Below, piece after piece: positions 8,700 to 16,166 of a stretch of 64,000 nt of DNA. Each line of letters begins with the position of its first letter. Within the stretch, counting starts at the first letter, position 1. The position numbers and the translations under genes were made by a program. This stretch comes from Deltaproteobacteria bacterium (GTDB taxonomy: Bacteria; Desulfobacterota; Deferrisomatia; Deferrisomatales; JACRMM01), in the NCBI GenBank assembly GCA_016214985.1, contig JACRMM010000014.1:287714-351713 (forward strand), read 5' to 3'. Below the pieces are notes generated by a model that was given only the letters and a program-made list of their open reading frames with translations, did no database searches and was not told the origin of the DNA.

Positions 8700-10112
8700 A
8701 TGAAGAAGACCGGTCTTTCGCAGCTCGTCTGGGCGTCCCTGCTGATGGTAGGCGTGGCGACGACCTGGGCCGCCGCCTCACCGGCCCCGGAGTCGTTCGC
8801 CCCCCTGGCGGCACGTCTCAAGCCGAGCGTAGTGAACATCTCCACAACCAAGGTGGTTCGCGGGGGCCAGCGGTTCCACGGAGACTCGCAGCCCCGGTTT
8901 CGGGGCCCGAACGATCCGTCTCAGGAGTTTGGGGACGACTTCTTCCGGCGCTTCTTCGGCGACCAGAAGCCCCGCGAGTTCAAGGCCCAGAGCCTGGGAT
9001 CGGGGTTCATTCTGGATGACCAGGGATATATTCTCACGAACAACCACGTGGTCGAGAGTCAGGACGAGATCCTCGTCCGCCTCTCGGACGAGCACGAATT
9101 CAAGGCAAAGCTCATCGGAGCAGACGACAAGACGGACATTGCTCTGATCAAAATAGAACCAAAAGACGTGACCCTTGTGCCCGTGCAGCTCGGGGACTCC
9201 GACTCGATCCAGGTTGGCGATTGGGTCGTGGCCATCGGCAACCCCTTCGGCTTCGGTCACACGGTCACCGCGGGGATCATCAGTGCCAAGGAGCGCGTGA
9301 TCGGTTCAGGACCCTACGACAACTTCCTTCAGACCGACGCCGCCATCAACCCTGGAAACTCGGGCGGGCCTCTGTTCGATGCCGCAGGGCGCGTGATTGG
9401 AATCAACACCGCGATCGTATCGGGTGGAACCGGGCTCGGTTTCGCCATTCCGGTCAACATGGCGCGGCAGATCGTCCCTCAGCTTCGCAAGGAAGGAAAG
9501 GTAACGAGGGGCTGGCTCGGCGTGATGATCCAGGAAATCAGCCCAGAGCTTGCCCGGAGCTTCGGGCTTGACGAGGCGAAGGGCGCCCTTGTCTCGGAGG
9601 TCAGCAAGGACGGTCCGGCCGACAAGGCAGGGCTCAAACGCGGTGACGTGATCGTCGAGTTCGACGGCGTCGCGGTGGACCGGATGAATCAACTGCCTCG
9701 ACTCGTCGCCGGTCACGCGCCCGGGTCCGGGGTCAAGGTGGTGGTGCTGCGCGACGGAAAGAAGAACAGCGTGGACGTCACGCTCGGAGAGCTGCCCGGC
9801 GAGGAATCTGCGAAGGCGGAGCTCGAGAGCCAGCTCGGAATGACGGTCCAAGAGATCACCCCGGAGCTTCGTACCCACCTCGACGTCCAGGACGACAGCG
9901 GTGTCGTGGTGTCGGGTGTCGAGCCGGGTGGAGCGGCGGCCGAGGCCGGGTTGCGGCGGGGAGACGTCATCGTCGAGGCCAACCAGGAGCCCGTAAAGGA
10001 TCTCAAGGCCTACCGCAAGGCGATTCGCGAAGGTCGGAACAAGGAGAGCGTGCTCTTCCTGGTCCGCCGGGGCACCGGGACCCTCTTCGTCGTGGTCCGG
10101 CTGGGGAAGTAA
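8700..10112 (+). CDS. degP: HtrA/Deg periplasmic serine protease
   Basis: 470 residues: signal peptide (1 to about 26, ending AAA), trypsin-like domain, two PDZ domains. The catalytic triad is His116 (LTNNHVVES), Asp146 (DKTDIALIKI) and Ser221 (INPGNSGGPLF). PDZ1 begins at TRGWLGVMIQEI and PDZ2 at LGMTVQEITPEL, each with an R/K-GDVIVE loop. It degrades or refolds misfolded envelope proteins; the two-PDZ layout fits DegP/DegQ. The ATG at 8700 has GGAGG six bases upstream, preferred over an in-frame start at 8649. A TATAGT box at 8646-8651 could be a -10, but no good -35 is seen. Confidence 0.96.
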   Translation: MKKTGLSQLVWASLLMVGVATTWAAASPAPESFAPLAARLKPSVVNISTTKVVRGGQRFHGDSQPRFRGPNDPSQEFGDDFFRRFFGDQKPREFKAQSLGSGFILDDQGYILTNNHVVESQDEILVRLSDEHEFKAKLIGADDKTDIALIKIEPKDVTLVPVQLGDSDSIQVGDWVVAIGNPFGFGHTVTAGIISAKERVIGSGPYDNFLQTDAAINPGNSGGPLFDAAGRVIGINTAIVSGGTGLGFAIPVNMARQIVPQLRKEGKVTRGWLGVMIQEISPELARSFGLDEAKGALVSEVSKDGPADKAGLKRGDVIVEFDGVAVDRMNQLPRLVAGHAPGSGVKVVVLRDGKKNSVDVTLGELPGEESAKAELESQLGMTVQEITPELRTHLDVQDDSGVVVSGVEPGGAAAEAGLRRGDVIVEANQEPVKDLKAYRKAIREGRNKESVLFLVRRGTGTLFVVVRLGK

Positions 10113-10189
10113 CACCCGATGGACACGCCCGGCCCGTCGACTGCGGTGAGCGCTCTCAGCCCCCTGCTGTGGGCGGAAGGGAGGACCGG

Positions 10190-10510
10190 TTGAGACGCAG
10201 GATGTGGCTTCTCGTGTGCCTGGCGCTGCTGCCGGCGGCGACGCAGGGAGAAACCCTCGCTGCCGGACAGGTGCGCATCGTCGAGGGCACGGTGTCGGCC
10301 GTCGACGTAACCCACCGGTCCGTCGTTCTGGAGGTGAACACCACCGCGGGAGATCTGACCGTCGGGGTGACCCTCGACGACGCGGCAGTGCCCAGAATGG
10401 GCGCGCGGGAGGTCCCCCTGGAGGACGTAGCCATCGGAGACGCCGCGAAGCTCACCTACACCCGCAGGGACGGACGTCTGGTGGGCCTCGAACTGCACCT
10501 CAAACCCTGA
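10190..10510 (+). CDS. Small exported protein of unknown function
   Basis: 106 residues if TTG 10190 is the start (GGAGG five bases before); ATG 10202 is the alternative. The N-terminus (LRRRMWLLVCLALLPAATQG) is a signal peptide with a likely cleavage after TQG. The mature part (about 80 residues) is a predicted all-beta domain: VRIVEGTVSAVDVTHRSVVL, then VGVTLDDAAVP, and LEDVAIGDAAKLTYTRRDG, an OB-like or metal/copper-chaperone-like strand pattern. I do not recognise the family. It sits 77 nt after htrA and 53 nt before another small exported protein on the same strand. Confidence 0.65.
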   Translation: MRRRMWLLVCLALLPAATQGETLAAGQVRIVEGTVSAVDVTHRSVVLEVNTTAGDLTVGVTLDDAAVPRMGAREVPLEDVAIGDAAKLTYTRRDGRLVGLELHLKP

Positions 10511-10563
10511 GCGCGGCCGGGATACCCCCTCGTCCCCCGTCCCGCGAGACACCGAGGACACGA

Positions 10564-10998
10564 ATGAGACGCCCCTCGTTCCGCCTGCTCGCGACGCTCG
10601 CGACCGGAGCGCTGTGGGCGACCGCCGCCGGAGCGGTGGACCCCGTGTCCGCCGCCTCCGTCTACGAGGACCTGGCTCAGCGTGCGGTCGGGCGGGCGAG
10701 GTCCGAGTACCTCAGGGCGGCCGCGGGGTCGCCGGTGTCCGGGAGCGGGCGCCTCGAGGCGCTCAGCCCCCGCTCCTTCTACGACACGTCCGTTCCCGAC
10801 TCCAACCCGATGGTCGCTCTGATCGAGTTGGAGCCGGGAAGAAAAGCGGCGTGCGGCCTGCCGCGCTCCGTGATGGACTCCCTCGGGTGGCTCCGAGACG
10901 GTTCCCCGGTCGCCTTCGAGGGGCGACTGGTCGACGCTCAGCAGTGGGACGGATCGATGACCCTGTACCTGACCGCCTGTACGCTGTCGCGCCGCTGA
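10564..10998 (+). CDS. Small exported protein of unknown function
   Basis: 144 residues with an N-terminal signal peptide (MRRPSFRLLATLATGALW, cleavage after AGA). The mature protein has a helical first half and a strand-rich second half including PMVALIELEPGRKAACGLP and VAFEGRLVDAQQWDG, with a single disulfide possible between the two cysteines. No family recognised. The reading frame is open much further upstream, but this ATG starts the signal peptide and has GAGG nearby. Probably co-transcribed with the preceding small gene. Confidence 0.65.
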   Translation: MRRPSFRLLATLATGALWATAAGAVDPVSAASVYEDLAQRAVGRARSEYLRAAAGSPVSGSGRLEALSPRSFYDTSVPDSNPMVALIELEPGRKAACGLPRSVMDSLGWLRDGSPVAFEGRLVDAQQWDGSMTLYLTACTLSRR

Positions 10999-11022
10999 CG
11001 GACGCGATGGGGCGGGGACTGC

Positions 11023-11586
11023 TTATCCCCCTTTCTCCAGCGTGAACTCCCAGGCACACCAGAACTCCTCCGGGTGCTCATCCGGCGGACACGCGATGCA
11101 CTGGGTGCGGATCCGGGGGTCGATCGTCCTCGCGAACCCCGAGTACTCCACCAGACCTACGGTCTTGCAGGGAAAGTCAGCCAGCCCCTTGCGCTTTCGC
11201 GCCGATTGGACGCGGCAGTCCCTCATGCGGAAGATGGCGCGCTCGTCCGTAACCTCGATCGCGTCCTGAAGGTTCAACCTCGCGTAGAATCGATGCTTGA
11301 GGCACTCGACCAGCGCCCCAATCCCGCCGCCCGGCTTGAGCCCCAGCCGGTCGAGGATGCGCTGGGCCTCGATCACCGTGAACTTCTCCCACGCCGCGCG
11401 GTCGGCGGCGATCGCGGCGTCCATCCCGTGGGCCTGCTCAACCGCCAGGAACCAGAGACCGTCATGGGCGATCCAGTTCTTCGCGTCGTCGACGATGATC
11501 CGGATCAGCTCCTCCTTGCTGAGGTTTTGCAGCAGCCGAAGCCCCTCGTCCAACCTCTCTCCCTCAAGACCTGCCCGTTCCGACAT
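11023..11586 (-). CDS. DUF6125-like protein
   Basis: 187 residues resembling the DUF6125 group, which lacks a fixed function. The signature AKNWIAHDGLWFLAVEQAHG lies near residues 35-54; the second half carries conserved cysteines in FRMRDCRVQSARKR, DFPCKTVG and RTQCIACPPDEHPE, suggesting a metal or cofactor site, possibly of the L-2-amino-thiazoline-carboxylate-hydrolase-like fold. No signal peptide. The ATG at 11584-11586 has a GAGGAGG site. It is divergent from the GGDEF gene across about 290 nt in which I see no further gene, only a short GC-rich leader. Confidence 0.75.
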   Translation of the reverse strand: MSERAGLEGERLDEGLRLLQNLSKEELIRIIVDDAKNWIAHDGLWFLAVEQAHGMDAAIAADRAAWEKFTVIEAQRILDRLGLKPGGGIGALVECLKHRFYARLNLQDAIEVTDERAIFRMRDCRVQSARKRKGLADFPCKTVGLVEYSGFARTIDPRIRTQCIACPPDEHPEEFWCAWEFTLEKGG

Positions 11587-11879
11587 CGTTCCTCCTCTTC
11601 GTATGGCCGCAGCCAGTGGACCATTGGGGGGCAAACGATAGCACATCGGCCTTTGGGATCGTAGGGGCCTGTCCCCCCTCGGCCGCGGTGGGATGTTCCC
11701 TCGCCGGCGGAGGATCGAAGACATCTTCGGGGACGTCGCACCCGACGGAACCGCCCGTTCCGAGGCAGGGATCGGTCCCCGGCACCGACGCCGCCGGGCA
11801 AGCCGGCTTCAAGTTCTGGCTGGCTGGCGCCGAACAGTGGCGACGCGATGTGAGACCTGAAATTCAGGAGGAGCCCCTC

Positions 11880-12947
11880 GTGCACCCTCCCCTCTCGCCA
11901 CCTGCCTGGAGCTTGCCAGAAGACGCCGTCCCCTTCGTGCGAGAGTTGGTGCTCGAGGTCTGCCGGCGTCTGCCGGACGCGTGGTTTTCTCCGCTCGACT
12001 TCGAGGTTTCCGAGCTCCACGACGCTTCCGCCTGCCTGGGCGCGTGTCGCGCGCTCCTCGTCCGGCTCGACGACGCTCCAGACGCCATCGGCAGGACGGT
12101 GGGCGCAGTGGACGACGCGCTGGTGGCTCTCCTTGGCATCTCACGGGAGATCGACGCTGGACTCCACCGGGCGGTCCTGCAGGCGCGAGCCTGGGTCGGG
12201 GACGAACTCGCCTTCTCGCAGGCCCTCCAAGAGGTCTTGGAGCATTGGCGGAGAAGCGCTGCCGGCACGGGGGCCGAAGCCGGATCCGACCCGCTCGACG
12301 CGATCGCGCGGCAGCTCCACGCCAAGGCGCAGAGAGACCAGGCAGAGGCCCTGTCGCTCTCCCGAGAGTTCGATCGGGTCCAAGAACGGGTGCACGGCCT
12401 GAGGGACCGCGTCGGGGCCGTGGAGGCGCAGACGCGCCGGCTCTTGGACCGGACGCTGCGAGACCCCCTCACCGGTGTCTGGAATCGACGGGCCTGGGAG
12501 GCCCGCAACGCCGAGGAGGCGTCCCGGGCCCATCGGTACGGTACGCCCCTGTCCCTGGTGGTCTGGGATGTGGATCATCTGAAGGTCATCAATGAGGCGC
12601 ACGGTCACCCGGCGGGCGACGCGGTACTCCGGGAGCTGGCGCGTCGGGTTCGCGCGCTCCTTCGAGGAAGCGACTACCTCGCGCGCCACCAGGGAGAGGA
12701 GTTTACGGTCCTTCTCCCGAACACGCCCCTGGAAGGCGCGGAACGCGTGGCTTCGAAGATTCGAATCGCGGCCGAGGAGCCGCCGATTCCCCTCCCCCAC
12801 CTCGAGCTCCAGGTGACCGTGAGCGCCGGCGTCGCCGAGTTGGCGGCAGGCGAAGCGCCGTCGTCGCTGCTGTCAAGGGCCACCGGCGCTCTCGTACGCG
12901 CCAAGGTCGAGGGGCGGAAACGCGTGGTGGAGGCCGATCGCACTTAG
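11880..12947 (+). CDS. GGDEF-domain protein with degenerate active site
   Basis: 355 residues from GTG 11880, which has AGGAGG eight bases upstream; the open frame extends further but without recognisable sequence. Residues 1 to about 150 are a helical N-terminal region, followed by a coiled coil (about 155-190), then a GGDEF domain from RDPLTGVWNRRAWE to the end. The metal-binding aspartate is present in WDVDHLKVINEAHGH. The signature itself reads RHQGEEF: the first glycine of GG(D/E)EF is replaced by Gln, so cyclic-di-GMP synthesis is doubtful and it may be a GTP-binding or structural version. No RxxD inhibitory site is seen. It is cytoplasmic and converges on the minus-strand run ending at 13087. 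Confidence 0.85.
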   Translation: MHPPLSPPAWSLPEDAVPFVRELVLEVCRRLPDAWFSPLDFEVSELHDASACLGACRALLVRLDDAPDAIGRTVGAVDDALVALLGISREIDAGLHRAVLQARAWVGDELAFSQALQEVLEHWRRSAAGTGAEAGSDPLDAIARQLHAKAQRDQAEALSLSREFDRVQERVHGLRDRVGAVEAQTRRLLDRTLRDPLTGVWNRRAWEARNAEEASRAHRYGTPLSLVVWDVDHLKVINEAHGHPAGDAVLRELARRVRALLRGSDYLARHQGEEFTVLLPNTPLEGAERVASKIRIAAEEPPIPLPHLELQVTVSAGVAELAAGEAPSSLLSRATGALVRAKVEGRKRVVEADRT

Positions 12948-12949
12948 CA

Positions 12950-13026
12950 GGCTGCTGAGATAGCCGCCTGCGCACGCCCCAGGGAGGGGGCGTCGAATCG
13001 CGGAGTTTGCAACGCGTAGCGATTCG
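12950..13026. repeat. Palindromic intergenic element
   Basis: The sequence right after the GGDEF stop carries AGCAGGCTGCTGAGA and a perfect 8-bp inverted repeat CGAATCGC (12994-13001) / GCGATTCG (13019-13026) enclosing 17 nt. This looks like a REP-type intergenic palindrome, although only one copy is in the window. Confidence 0.4.
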
Positions 13027-13061
13027 TGAGGGTTCGAAGGGGCCGTCCCCGAGAACCCGTC

Positions 13062-13091
13062 GCTGAAAAACCCCATGGAGGGGTCTTCAGC
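13062..13091 (-). terminator. Hairpin terminator of the minus-strand operon
   Basis: Read on the minus strand, ACCCC (13083-13079 region) pairs with GGGGT around a 5-nt loop and is followed by TTTT; outer arms GCTGAA (13062-13067) and TTCAGC (13086-13091) extend the stem. It overlaps the last codons of the hydrolase gene and probably ends both convergent units. Confidence 0.6.
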
Positions 13092-13635
13092 ACCCTGTCT
13101 GACCGGTCGTGCCGCCGACGATCGTTCCCCCGAGGACCTTCTCGATCTGACGCAGAGCAAAGGCGTGGTCCTGGGAGTCGAGGCCCGCAACCGCGTCGCG
13201 AACAACCTCGACGCGGAACCCGCGCATGGCAGCATCGGCCGCGGTGTAGAGCACGCAGATGTTCGTCACGCAGCCCACGAGCCGCACGATGTCGGTGCCC
13301 CCACGGCTCAATACCTCAGCAAACCGGGTCCCGTGAAACCCCGAGTAGGTCGTCTTCTCCACAATTTCCTCCCCGGACTGCGGCGCCAGGGCGTCCACCA
13401 CGCCCGCCCCCCGGGTCCCCTTCACCGCGTGAACGGGCCAGCCCATCCGCTCGAACTCGCGGTCCTCTGGATCGTGGGCGTCGCACAGGAATACGACGAG
13501 CTCCCCGGCGCGCCGGGCTGCGTGCAGTTCGCGGCTCACAGCAGCGAGAATCCCCTCCGCATCGGGGACGCAAAGAGCCCCGGAGGGCTCGACGAAGTCG
13601 CGGAGCATGTCGATCACGATCAGCGCTCGGCTCAC
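13087..13635 (-). CDS. Isochorismatase-family cysteine hydrolase
   Basis: 182 residues of the isochorismatase/nicotinamidase superfamily. The catalytic triad is Asp9 (ALIVIDMLRDF), Lys94 (IVEKTTYSGF) and Cys127 (GCVTNICVL); the metal-site residues Asp52, His54 and His69, seen in nicotinamidases, are also present (CDAHDPEDREF, WPVHAVKG). Nicotinamide deamidation for NAD salvage is therefore plausible, but the family also contains ureidoacrylate and other amidases. The GTG start at 13635 is 1 nt after the pcm stop and has GAGGAGG upstream. It is the last gene of the ten-gene minus-strand run. Confidence 0.88.
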   Translation of the reverse strand: MSRALIVIDMLRDFVEPSGALCVPDAEGILAAVSRELHAARRAGELVVFLCDAHDPEDREFERMGWPVHAVKGTRGAGVVDALAPQSGEEIVEKTTYSGFHGTRFAEVLSRGGTDIVRLVGCVTNICVLYTAADAAMRGFRVEVVRDAVAGLDSQDHAFALRQIEKVLGGTIVGGTTGQTGC

Positions 13636-13636
13636 T

Positions 13637-14284
13637 TCACCACCCCTCCTCTCCCACCAGCGGTACGAACCGACACCCCCCGAGCTTCTCCTCAACGAAC
13701 TCCTCCTCGTTTCGTTCGATGCGCAGGAGCTCCTGATAGTTCCTGTCCCCCACGGGGATCACGAGCGCGCCGCTTCTGCGGTTCAGCTGTTGCTTCAACG
13801 AGAGCGGAACGCCGGGGCTTCCGGCCGTAACGAGGATCCCGTCAAAGGGCGCTTCGCTGGGAAGTCCCAGGGTTCCGTCCCCGACGACGACGTGGACGCC
13901 GGGCCACCCGAGGCGGACCAGCCTCTCCCGGGCAACCGCGACCAACTCTGCATCTCGCTCGATAGTGTGAACCTCGTAGAGCATCTCCGCGAGGATCGCG
14001 GCCTGGTAGCCGGACCCTGTGCCGATCTCCAAGACCTTGGCTCCGCTGGGAAGGCGCAACGCCTCGCTCATCAACGCCACCATGAAGGGTTGCGAGATGG
14101 TCTGGCCGTGGCCGATCGACAGCGGTGCGTCGTCGTAAGCCGAGGCGCGGGCCGCTTCGGGCACGAACTCGTGGCGGGGCACGTCTCGCATCGCCCGCAG
14201 GACCCGGGGGTCTCGGACGCCTCTCGCCTCGATCTGATGCAGAACCATTGCGAGCCGTTGCGCGGCCCAGTCGGGTTGAGGCAT
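13637..14284 (-). CDS. pcm: Protein-L-isoaspartate O-methyltransferase
   Basis: 215 residues, standard PCMT length. It methylates isoaspartyl residues in aged proteins to start their repair. Recognisable parts: RHEFVPEAARASAYDDAPL and IGHGQTISQPFMVALM before the SAM site, motif I VLEIGTGSGYQAAILAEM, then THIERDAELV and VVVGDGTLGLPSEAPFDGIL; the C-terminal GGCRFVPLVGEEGW is typical. It lies in a protein-quality operon with rpoH. It is separated from mglA by 92 nt, the longest gap within the run, so a local promoter is possible. Confidence 0.95.
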   Translation of the reverse strand: MPQPDWAAQRLAMVLHQIEARGVRDPRVLRAMRDVPRHEFVPEAARASAYDDAPLSIGHGQTISQPFMVALMSEALRLPSGAKVLEIGTGSGYQAAILAEMLYEVHTIERDAELVAVARERLVRLGWPGVHVVVGDGTLGLPSEAPFDGILVTAGSPGVPLSLKQQLNRRSGALVIPVGDRNYQELLRIERNEEEFVEEKLGGCRFVPLVGEEGW

Positions 14285-14376
14285 GGCAGTTGCTTGCGGC
14301 TCTCGGTTGTCGGTGTCCGGACGCCGTCACAGTTCGAACGTAGCTCCGCGCACCGGCGTGTCAACGGGAGGGCACC

Positions 14377-14958
14377 TCACTGCCGGAGCGTTTGAAGGAC
14401 CTGGCGGGCCACGTCCTTGAGGGGCTCGAAGACGCCGTATCCGCGCGTGGCCGACGCCTCGAACTCCGGCAGGGAGGGCGCCCCCAGGGAGAGACGAACC
14501 TGGGCGACGGAGACGGCGTCCGGGAGGTCCCGCTTGTTGAACTGAAGCACCGCGGGAAGGGGGGGAATGGAGAGGCCATACTCCCGCAGGTTCCTGGAGA
14601 GGCTTGCGAAGGACTCGGCGTTGGCCTCCATCCGCAAGGGATGGCTGTCGGCGACGAAGATGATCCCGTCCACGCCCTTGAGAATGAGCTTCCGGCTCGC
14701 TTCGTAGAACACCTGACCGGGAACGGTGTAGAGGTGGAAGCGCACTTGAAACCCTCTGAGGGTCCCCAGGTTCATGGGGAGAAAGTCAAAGAAGAGAGTG
14801 CGCTCCGTCTCCGTGGCCAGACTGATCAGGCGCCCCTTCGCCTGCGCCGGGGCGCGGGCGTAGAGGTGCTGAAGGTTCGCCGTCTTTCCCGACAACCCGG
14901 GTCCGTAGTAGACGATCTTGACGTTGATCTCTCGGGTCGAGTAATTGACGAAGGCCAT
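14377..14958 (-). CDS. mglA: MglA-type small Ras-like GTPase
   Basis: 193 residues, the length of MglA, the polarity GTPase that recruits motility machinery to one cell pole in Myxococcus. G1 is YYGPGLSGKT (17-26), the switch region contains LATETERTLFFDFLP, the G3 motif has the MglA-specific form YTVPGQVFYEASRK instead of DxxG, and G4 is FNKRDLP. It starts 3 nt after mglB ends, so the GTPase and its GAP are coupled. In this window it lies in an operon with rpoH, xseA and a receiver-DHp protein rather than with motility genes. A second, longer MglA is encoded at 38196-39179. Confidence 0.93.
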   Translation of the reverse strand: MAFVNYSTREINVKIVYYGPGLSGKTANLQHLYARAPAQAKGRLISLATETERTLFFDFLPMNLGTLRGFQVRFHLYTVPGQVFYEASRKLILKGVDGIIFVADSHPLRMEANAESFASLSRNLREYGLSIPPLPAVLQFNKRDLPDAVSVAQVRLSLGAPSLPEFEASATRGYGVFEPLKDVARQVLQTLRQ

Positions 14959-14961
14959 GGC

Positions 14962-15462
14962 TCAGAAGGAGAAGAGGTCGTCGATGTCCTGGTCAGTGAT
15001 CTCGCACAACGGGTTGACGTCGAGGCGGTCCTTCAGCGTCATCCGCCGGAGAATCCGCTGCACCACGTCCTCGATCTCGGCAGCCGCCTTGCGAACGCGC
15101 AGGCGGACGAGGCCCAGGGATGCCTCCTTGCCGAAGATCACAGCGAGGATCGCCCGCTGCCCCACGAGGCTGATATGGATGCTGTCCCGCTCCCCTTGAT
15201 GGAAGAGGATCGTGAAGTCCTTCTCGCCCACCAGGCGCGCCAGGGACGCTGTTGCCGCGATGTTCGATGCGGTCAGCGAGGCGAAGGACGTCACGTCGAG
15301 ACTCGCCGTGTCACCGGTGTCCGCGACGAGTTGCCCGTTGGTGTCGATGAGCAGGACGGCTCGGGCATGGCTTTCCGCGTGAACCCGGCTGAGCACCGCA
15401 CCGAGCTCCCGATGCTCCTCCTCGAACAGGAGGAGCTGGCCAACGCCCTCGAGCAGGCTCAT
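14962..15462 (-). CDS. mglB: MglB-type roadblock/LC7 protein
   Basis: 166 residues with a roadblock/LC7 domain across residues 15-130 (RELGAVLSRVHAESHARAVLL, LFHQGERDSIHISLVGQRAI), followed by a helical tail. MglB homodimers act as the GAP of MglA and set cell polarity. The ATG overlaps the TGA of the upstream receiver-DHp gene (ATGA) and mglA follows 3 nt later, making a tight three-gene module. The C-terminal acidic extension (TDQDIDDLFSF) is conserved-looking and could be a partner-binding tail; that is inference. Confidence 0.9.
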   Translation of the reverse strand: MSLLEGVGQLLLFEEEHRELGAVLSRVHAESHARAVLLIDTNGQLVADTGDTASLDVTSFASLTASNIAATASLARLVGEKDFTILFHQGERDSIHISLVGQRAILAVIFGKEASLGLVRLRVRKAAAEIEDVVQRILRRMTLKDRLDVNPLCEITDQDIDDLFSF

Positions 15463-16166
15463 TCACTCGCCTCCGGGCCCAGGTCCAAGATCCGCTCCTT
15501 GGCCACGTACGGCTTGGACGCGATCACCTTGACCCGCTCCAACCGTTGGAGGATGTCGCGAATTCGGAGCACGTTGTCTTGGATCACCCGGCTCTTGTCC
15601 CGCACGTACGGGTCGGACTCGCGTCGTCGCTCGAGCGCCTCGGCGCACATCAGGATCGCGGCGAGGGGGTTGTTGACTTCGTGGGATACGCTCGCGACGA
15701 CCTCCTTGAGCGTCTTGAGCCTCTCGGCCTCGGTGTTCTCATCGTGTTCGCGCCGCCGCGCGACCACCGAAAGGAGGCGCGCCTTGAGCTCTCGGATGTC
15801 GAACGGCTTCGTAATGTAGTCATCGACCCCGAGGTCCAGTCCCTTGACCTTCTCGCCCACGTCCGAACGTGCGGTCAGAATCACGACCGGGATGCGCTGA
15901 GTCTCCGCTTCGTCCTTGAGCCGCCGAAGCACCTCGATTCCGTCGAGCCCTGGCATCATCTGGTCGAGCAGGATGAGGTCCGGCTGCAGCTGGCGCGCGA
16001 GCACCAACCCCTCCTCCCCCGTGAGCGCCGAAGCGATCGTGAACCCCTGGTTCTCCAGGTAGATCTCCAGAAATCGCACGATCGAGGGGTCGTCGTCGAT
16101 GATCAGCGTCCGGACACCCCCGGGCGGTTCCCCGACCCTGCGGGGGTTTTGGATCACTTGGTTCAT
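15459..16166 (-). CDS. Receiver protein with C-terminal DHp helix pair, no ATPase
   Basis: 235 residues. The receiver domain (17-135) has the acidic pair (IIDDDPS), the phospho-acceptor in LILLDQMMPGLDG, the Thr in VILTARSD and the Lys in YITKPFD. It is followed by a HisKA-like dimerisation segment with the H-box VASVSHEVNNPLAAIL (about 155-170), after which the protein ends without any HATPase domain. Such a receiver-DHp architecture could serve as a phosphotransfer hub or a decoy dimerisation partner. The stop overlaps mglB, and the start overlaps the xseA stop (both ATGA), so it is likely to act with MglA/MglB. Confidence 0.85.
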   Translation of the reverse strand: MNQVIQNPRRVGEPPGGVRTLIIDDDPSIVRFLEIYLENQGFTIASALTGEEGLVLARQLQPDLILLDQMMPGLDGIEVLRRLKDEAETQRIPVVILTARSDVGEKVKGLDLGVDDYITKPFDIRELKARLLSVVARRREHDENTEAERLKTLKEVVASVSHEVNNPLAAILMCAEALERRRESDPYVRDKSRVIQDNVLRIRDILQRLERVKVIASKPYVAKERILDLGPEASE

